Shown here: positions 60,376 through 64,000 of the stretch, piece by piece
Layout: every line of letters starts with the position of its first letter
How positions within the stretch are numbered: position 1 is the first letter of the stretch
NCBI RefSeq assembly: GCF_051014685.1
Contig: NC_135058.1
Location: forward strand, 16,432,811-16,496,810
Reading direction: 5' to 3'
DNA: 64,000 nucleotides
DNA from: Ptiloglossa arizonensis
Lineage: Eukaryota; Arthropoda; Insecta; Hymenoptera; Colletidae
Program-made: the position numbers and the translations under genes
The notes under the pieces: generated by a model
Databases searched by the model: none
Told to the model about the DNA's origin: nothing
What the model saw: only the letters and a program-made list of their open reading frames with translations

Positions 60376-63300
60376 GTGGGGTGTTCGAATAGCTTCCCAA
60401 CCGCGCGAAACCGTCGACCGTGCACGCGGATGACGAACGACCGCACCGAGAAACGCCTTGCGATTCCTCAGTCGCGACTCGTACCGTGTCCGTTCACCGG
60501 TTTTCCATCGAGGAACCGACGGCACTCGACTCGACTGGATGCGTCTCCGTCGGGAGCTCGAACGCGACTGAAACAGAAATCCTTGCGTTTCCCGGCCTCC
60601 TTCCGCTGCGTCGCGCGCCAGCCGCCCGAAGACGGGGAGGGGGGAACTCGGAAGACTGTCCAGCCGTGCGAGTCCCATCACCCGGAAACCAGGGACAAAG
60701 GAGCGAGAAAACGAACGGGACGACCACGGACACCAAACGTTGCTTCCTTCACAGAATATTACAAATATCTCAACAATTCGTTTCGTCTTATCTTTCCCGT
60801 AACCTTAACGCTAGCTAATCGTAAATATATGCCGATAATTTCAAATATATTCCGGATTCAATTTCGTAGACGTAACGGACTTGCGAACGTTTTACCTGCG
60901 AAACCAGATTTTAAGTACGGTAGATTCGTGTTGTCGTTGGGTCGTTGAAATATTTTTTAGTTTCAAATTTACCACCGAGATTTGTCCAGCAGGACTAATC
61001 GTAAGTAAGAGTTAATTTGAACAGAAATATTTATTAACTATAGGTGTTGTGCAGTGTTTGAATTTAAAAATCGTACTTTGCGTTTAGAATGAACTTGGAG
61101 TGGAAGACGCAAGTGCATGAAAATTTAAATTATTGTGTCGGGGTACGTAAAGGGCGCGTTTAAATGCCTCGGTTGCTTCTTAGAATACGGAAATACTGTT
61201 CAGGATGAAGGGGAGGAGAAATATGTCCCTCAAGGGAATTCTCTTTATTCCGGGTATCAAGGTCATCTGAACATTTTTAGATGATACCGTATATGTTACA
61301 TTTCTCTCTAAATTTGGACACTGTGAAATTTTTTAACATTATTACGTAACGCAAGATGACATTTTCGATCAGGGGAGTCTTGCATTATGAAAACAGTTTC
61401 TCGTTCCTTTGATTGTACGTACACTGTTTTTACATATCGAAAAATGACTTTTTATTGTAATATGTATACTTCTTTGTACTTACGTAATAAAAATTTTATA
61501 ATTATTATGTTAACATTTTCCCCCTTGTATTGTACATGTATCGAAGGACGAAGGTCTAGTAAAATAAAAATATAAATAAATAATAATGACTTAGAAGTAA
61601 AGCTCAAGGTGGTTATTATTATCTAGAAGGCGAGCAATCCCTTGATTCCCCTCGAAGATAATTTTTCATTCATAATATTGGTTCCCAATGATGTATTTTC
61701 TATTATATTTCATCGTGTTGCGATAACAGTACCTACGATACCAATTGTTATAAAATATAGACGACATTACAATATCGAAAGTGAATCTTCAGTTTCGACC
61801 TAGAATTACGTTCGAATTCCTTACGTATACGTTAACACGAAGTCGTTACGTATTTGGGTTAAATCAAGATTGACTTTGAAAAATACTTATACCGAGCTTA
61901 GCGTCGAGACCGGGATGTGAAATGGGTCATGGTTCAGCTCAGAAATTATTTACATTGGATTAACTTTGATCGACGCTAAGTTTGAACTGCTAAATAACAT
62001 ACAAGAACGAAGGTGAGTCATTAATGTAAATAACTCGAACGGAAAAGAAGTTATCAGGACCAACTTAAATTTAAACAAAGTTCGTAATGACATAAATGTT
62101 TCGGCAAGAATGTAACAAAACCCTGAAATATTCTTTGTATTGTGGATATTATTAATCGTTATCTTCTCTCGTGGTTACAGGTTCGTCGTACTTTACGAAC
62201 AGAATATTATATTTAACCTTGAAATTTAAACAAATTTTGGGTAAAAATTTTCGTTAAAGTGGTCCACTCTACGTATACGAATGGAATCCCGTAAGAGCAA
62301 TTGGATTGCATTTTAATTTGCGTTGAAATTAATTGCAGCTTAGAATACGGAACAACGAACAAAATATGCGCGGTTAGGATTAAAACTGAAAGCTTCGTAG
62401 AAAGTCGGTTAATTGTGTAGGGTGTGGTGGTGGCCCAGGTTAGGTACAGCTCGAATTGTACCACTGGGCGTGAACTTGAAGATAAGATAAAAAGCAATGG
62501 ATTAGGTCGGGATTGAATCTAAACAAAATCTGGGTCACGTTTGGATCAAGTTATAAAACTGGGTCTGGGTTAGATCTAGGTTAGTATGTATGCAAGCTCG
62601 GAGATAAGGGCTTAACCGGCGGTTATGCAAGGATTAATCTCTATTACGTGGGGATAGAAGGCGGGAAAATGACGAAACGATACCATGAATCGAAACGAAA
62701 GATTCGAATAGAACGATAAACACGAAAGAACAACAACGGTTGAGAAATTTTTATAGCGTCTTGAAATCCCCAGTGAAAATCCAACGAAACTTATTTTTTA
62801 TTTACTCGACGTGGAACAAAACTTTTTCCTACGATACTTCCTTTTCGAGAGAATTGTATTTTAAAGTGATTATTGTTTCTATTATTGCAGCGACGATCCC
62901 GAGCACGACCTCTGCGGATCGCTACGAAAGTATCTCTTGCAAAATGAAGAAGGTGATATAAATTAATAAGACTTTTTCAAAGTTTCCCTAGCTTAAAAAT
63001 GCAAAATATTGCCCAAGAACACGTTACTTAACCCGGCGAGACTTGTTCGAATGTTATCTACAACTTTTAATAATGACTTGAATTTTTTCTCGATGTAAAT
63101 GAATAATAATTGAATATAGATGTACTTGCAAGTATTTCCTTTCTTCGATATTACCGAGGAAGATCGAAAAGTGTTAAGTGCAATTTTTGTCACTGGGAAA
63201 AGAATAATTTTCGTTTTTAAAGAAACATGAACTTCAAAATGTTACAAATCGAAAACAATAAATCAGGAACTGAATCGAAGCATCGTATATTATTTTCATA

Positions 63301-64000
63301 TTAACCACTCGGTATTCATTTTCCCTGTACCGTCGCGCATATTTACCGATTGCAACGATAAATCTGATCGTCGGGAAAAATTTCCCGTGTAAAACACGTA
63401 ACCGTGACAACCGCGGAACAATTGCGCCAGCCGTTGAAAATTCTATTACAAGATTTCCATTCGCCGTGATTGCATCGACGCGACATCGTTGGAATAGAAT
63501 TATGACACCGAACTGTTATTGCTGGAATTACTGCACACCGTGTACATCGGGTCCCCCTTTGTATCGCGACAAACGCAGTGCAGAGATTGGGGAAGGAAGA
63601 ACGGCAAAGCGTTCAGGCGGACTAGGAATGACGTACAAATACCTAGAGCGCGCGACAAAGCTACGTAGAATGCGTTATTGCAGCGACAAACAGGACGAGG
63701 TTGGTAGGTAGCTGCCGAGGCAACGAAGCACGATGGGTAAATATGAAGGATAGGGAACACGATGGATAGGACAAAAGATACGAGGCGTCGACGCGCCGAG
63801 TTGAACCGATCGAAACTCGCGTCGCTACGCGCTTCCCTAATAATCTCGAGAACGTTTCTTTCCGTAACGTTCTCGCTACCGGTGAAACGCACGGATTCAA
63901 TTTCGAGCCTAATTTTCACGCACATCGTATTTTACCGCTGTCCAGGATAAGTGTACGCGTGTAGCCATTTCTCAACGTCTGCAATGCCGAATCAATGATA
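60376..64000. other. Right-end non-coding DNA with GC-rich block and one weak exon candidate
   Basis: The block 60,400-60,740 is GC-rich and promoter-like, with overlapping frames on both strands that look like shadows of composition. A 62-nt candidate exon lies at 62,891-62,952. Nested short inverted repeats lie at 61,897-62,033. Nothing else is supported up to the window end. Confidence 0.45.

Noticed and set aside
60376..60948. Longest open frame of the window (190 codons, plus strand)
   Set aside because: It lies in GC-rich, stop-poor DNA with long overlapping frames on both strands, has Arg/Thr/Ser/Pro-biased composition, and shows no family motif.
1..64000. CRISPR arrays, riboswitches, operons or a phage/plasmid backbone
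   Set aside because: The intron-exon structure and gene families are those of an animal; the few direct repeats are not regularly spaced in the CRISPR manner.

Overview
This is a eukaryotic window. Genes are split by GT-AG introns, with lengths from under 100 bp to more than 13 kb, and there are no operons or Shine-Dalgarno sites. All four recognisable proteins have insect-type counterparts (Klf15, CAF-1 large subunit, Hip14, Mob2). The non-coding DNA is rich in CpG while several gene bodies are AT-rich and CpG-poor. That contrast fits a holometabolous insect, most likely a hymenopteran (bee, wasp or ant); the order is an inference.

Layout, left to right. Positions 1-11,197 hold no recognised gene. 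They carry simple and diverged tandem repeats, hairpins, two conserved-looking non-coding blocks (about 3,250-3,660 and 10,010-10,260) and one small unrecognised reading frame with an internal duplication (2,922-3,131). Positions 11,198-14,145 (+) are a four-exon Krueppel-like factor with a KLF15-type triple zinc finger. Converging on it from 16,627 to 14,566 (-) is the large subunit of chromatin assembly factor 1 (CHAF1A/p150); its visible part ends at a good splice donor before the acidic and winged-helix regions. Positions 18,487-22,922 (+) hold Hip14/ZDHHC17, an ankyrin-repeat DHHC palmitoyltransferase with nine coding exons, followed by about 3.6 kb of AT-rich sequence that is probably 3'UTR. 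Positions 26,521-28,409 (+) hold a multi-exon gene for an unrecognised membrane protein.

Positions 29,413-46,405 (-) hold Mob2, an NDR-kinase co-activator in five coding exons. The four 3' exons lie within 3.4 kb; the N-terminal exon is 13.4 kb upstream, across an intron that contains several conserved-looking blocks. Positions 46,406-64,000 are gene-poor, CpG-rich sequence upstream of Mob2, with a 133-142 bp tandem repeat, a perfect 15-bp-arm hairpin, an 18-bp palindrome and one weak exon candidate.

The genes do not form one pathway: a transcription factor, a histone chaperone subunit, a neuronal palmitoyltransferase, an unknown membrane protein and a kinase activator sit together by chance or ancient synteny. 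I found no new multi-gene system. The most useful leads are the tandemly duplicated KLF15 exon tail, the truncated-looking CHAF1A, the small duplicated reading frame near 3 kb, the possible N-terminal extension of Hip14 and the unrecognised membrane protein.
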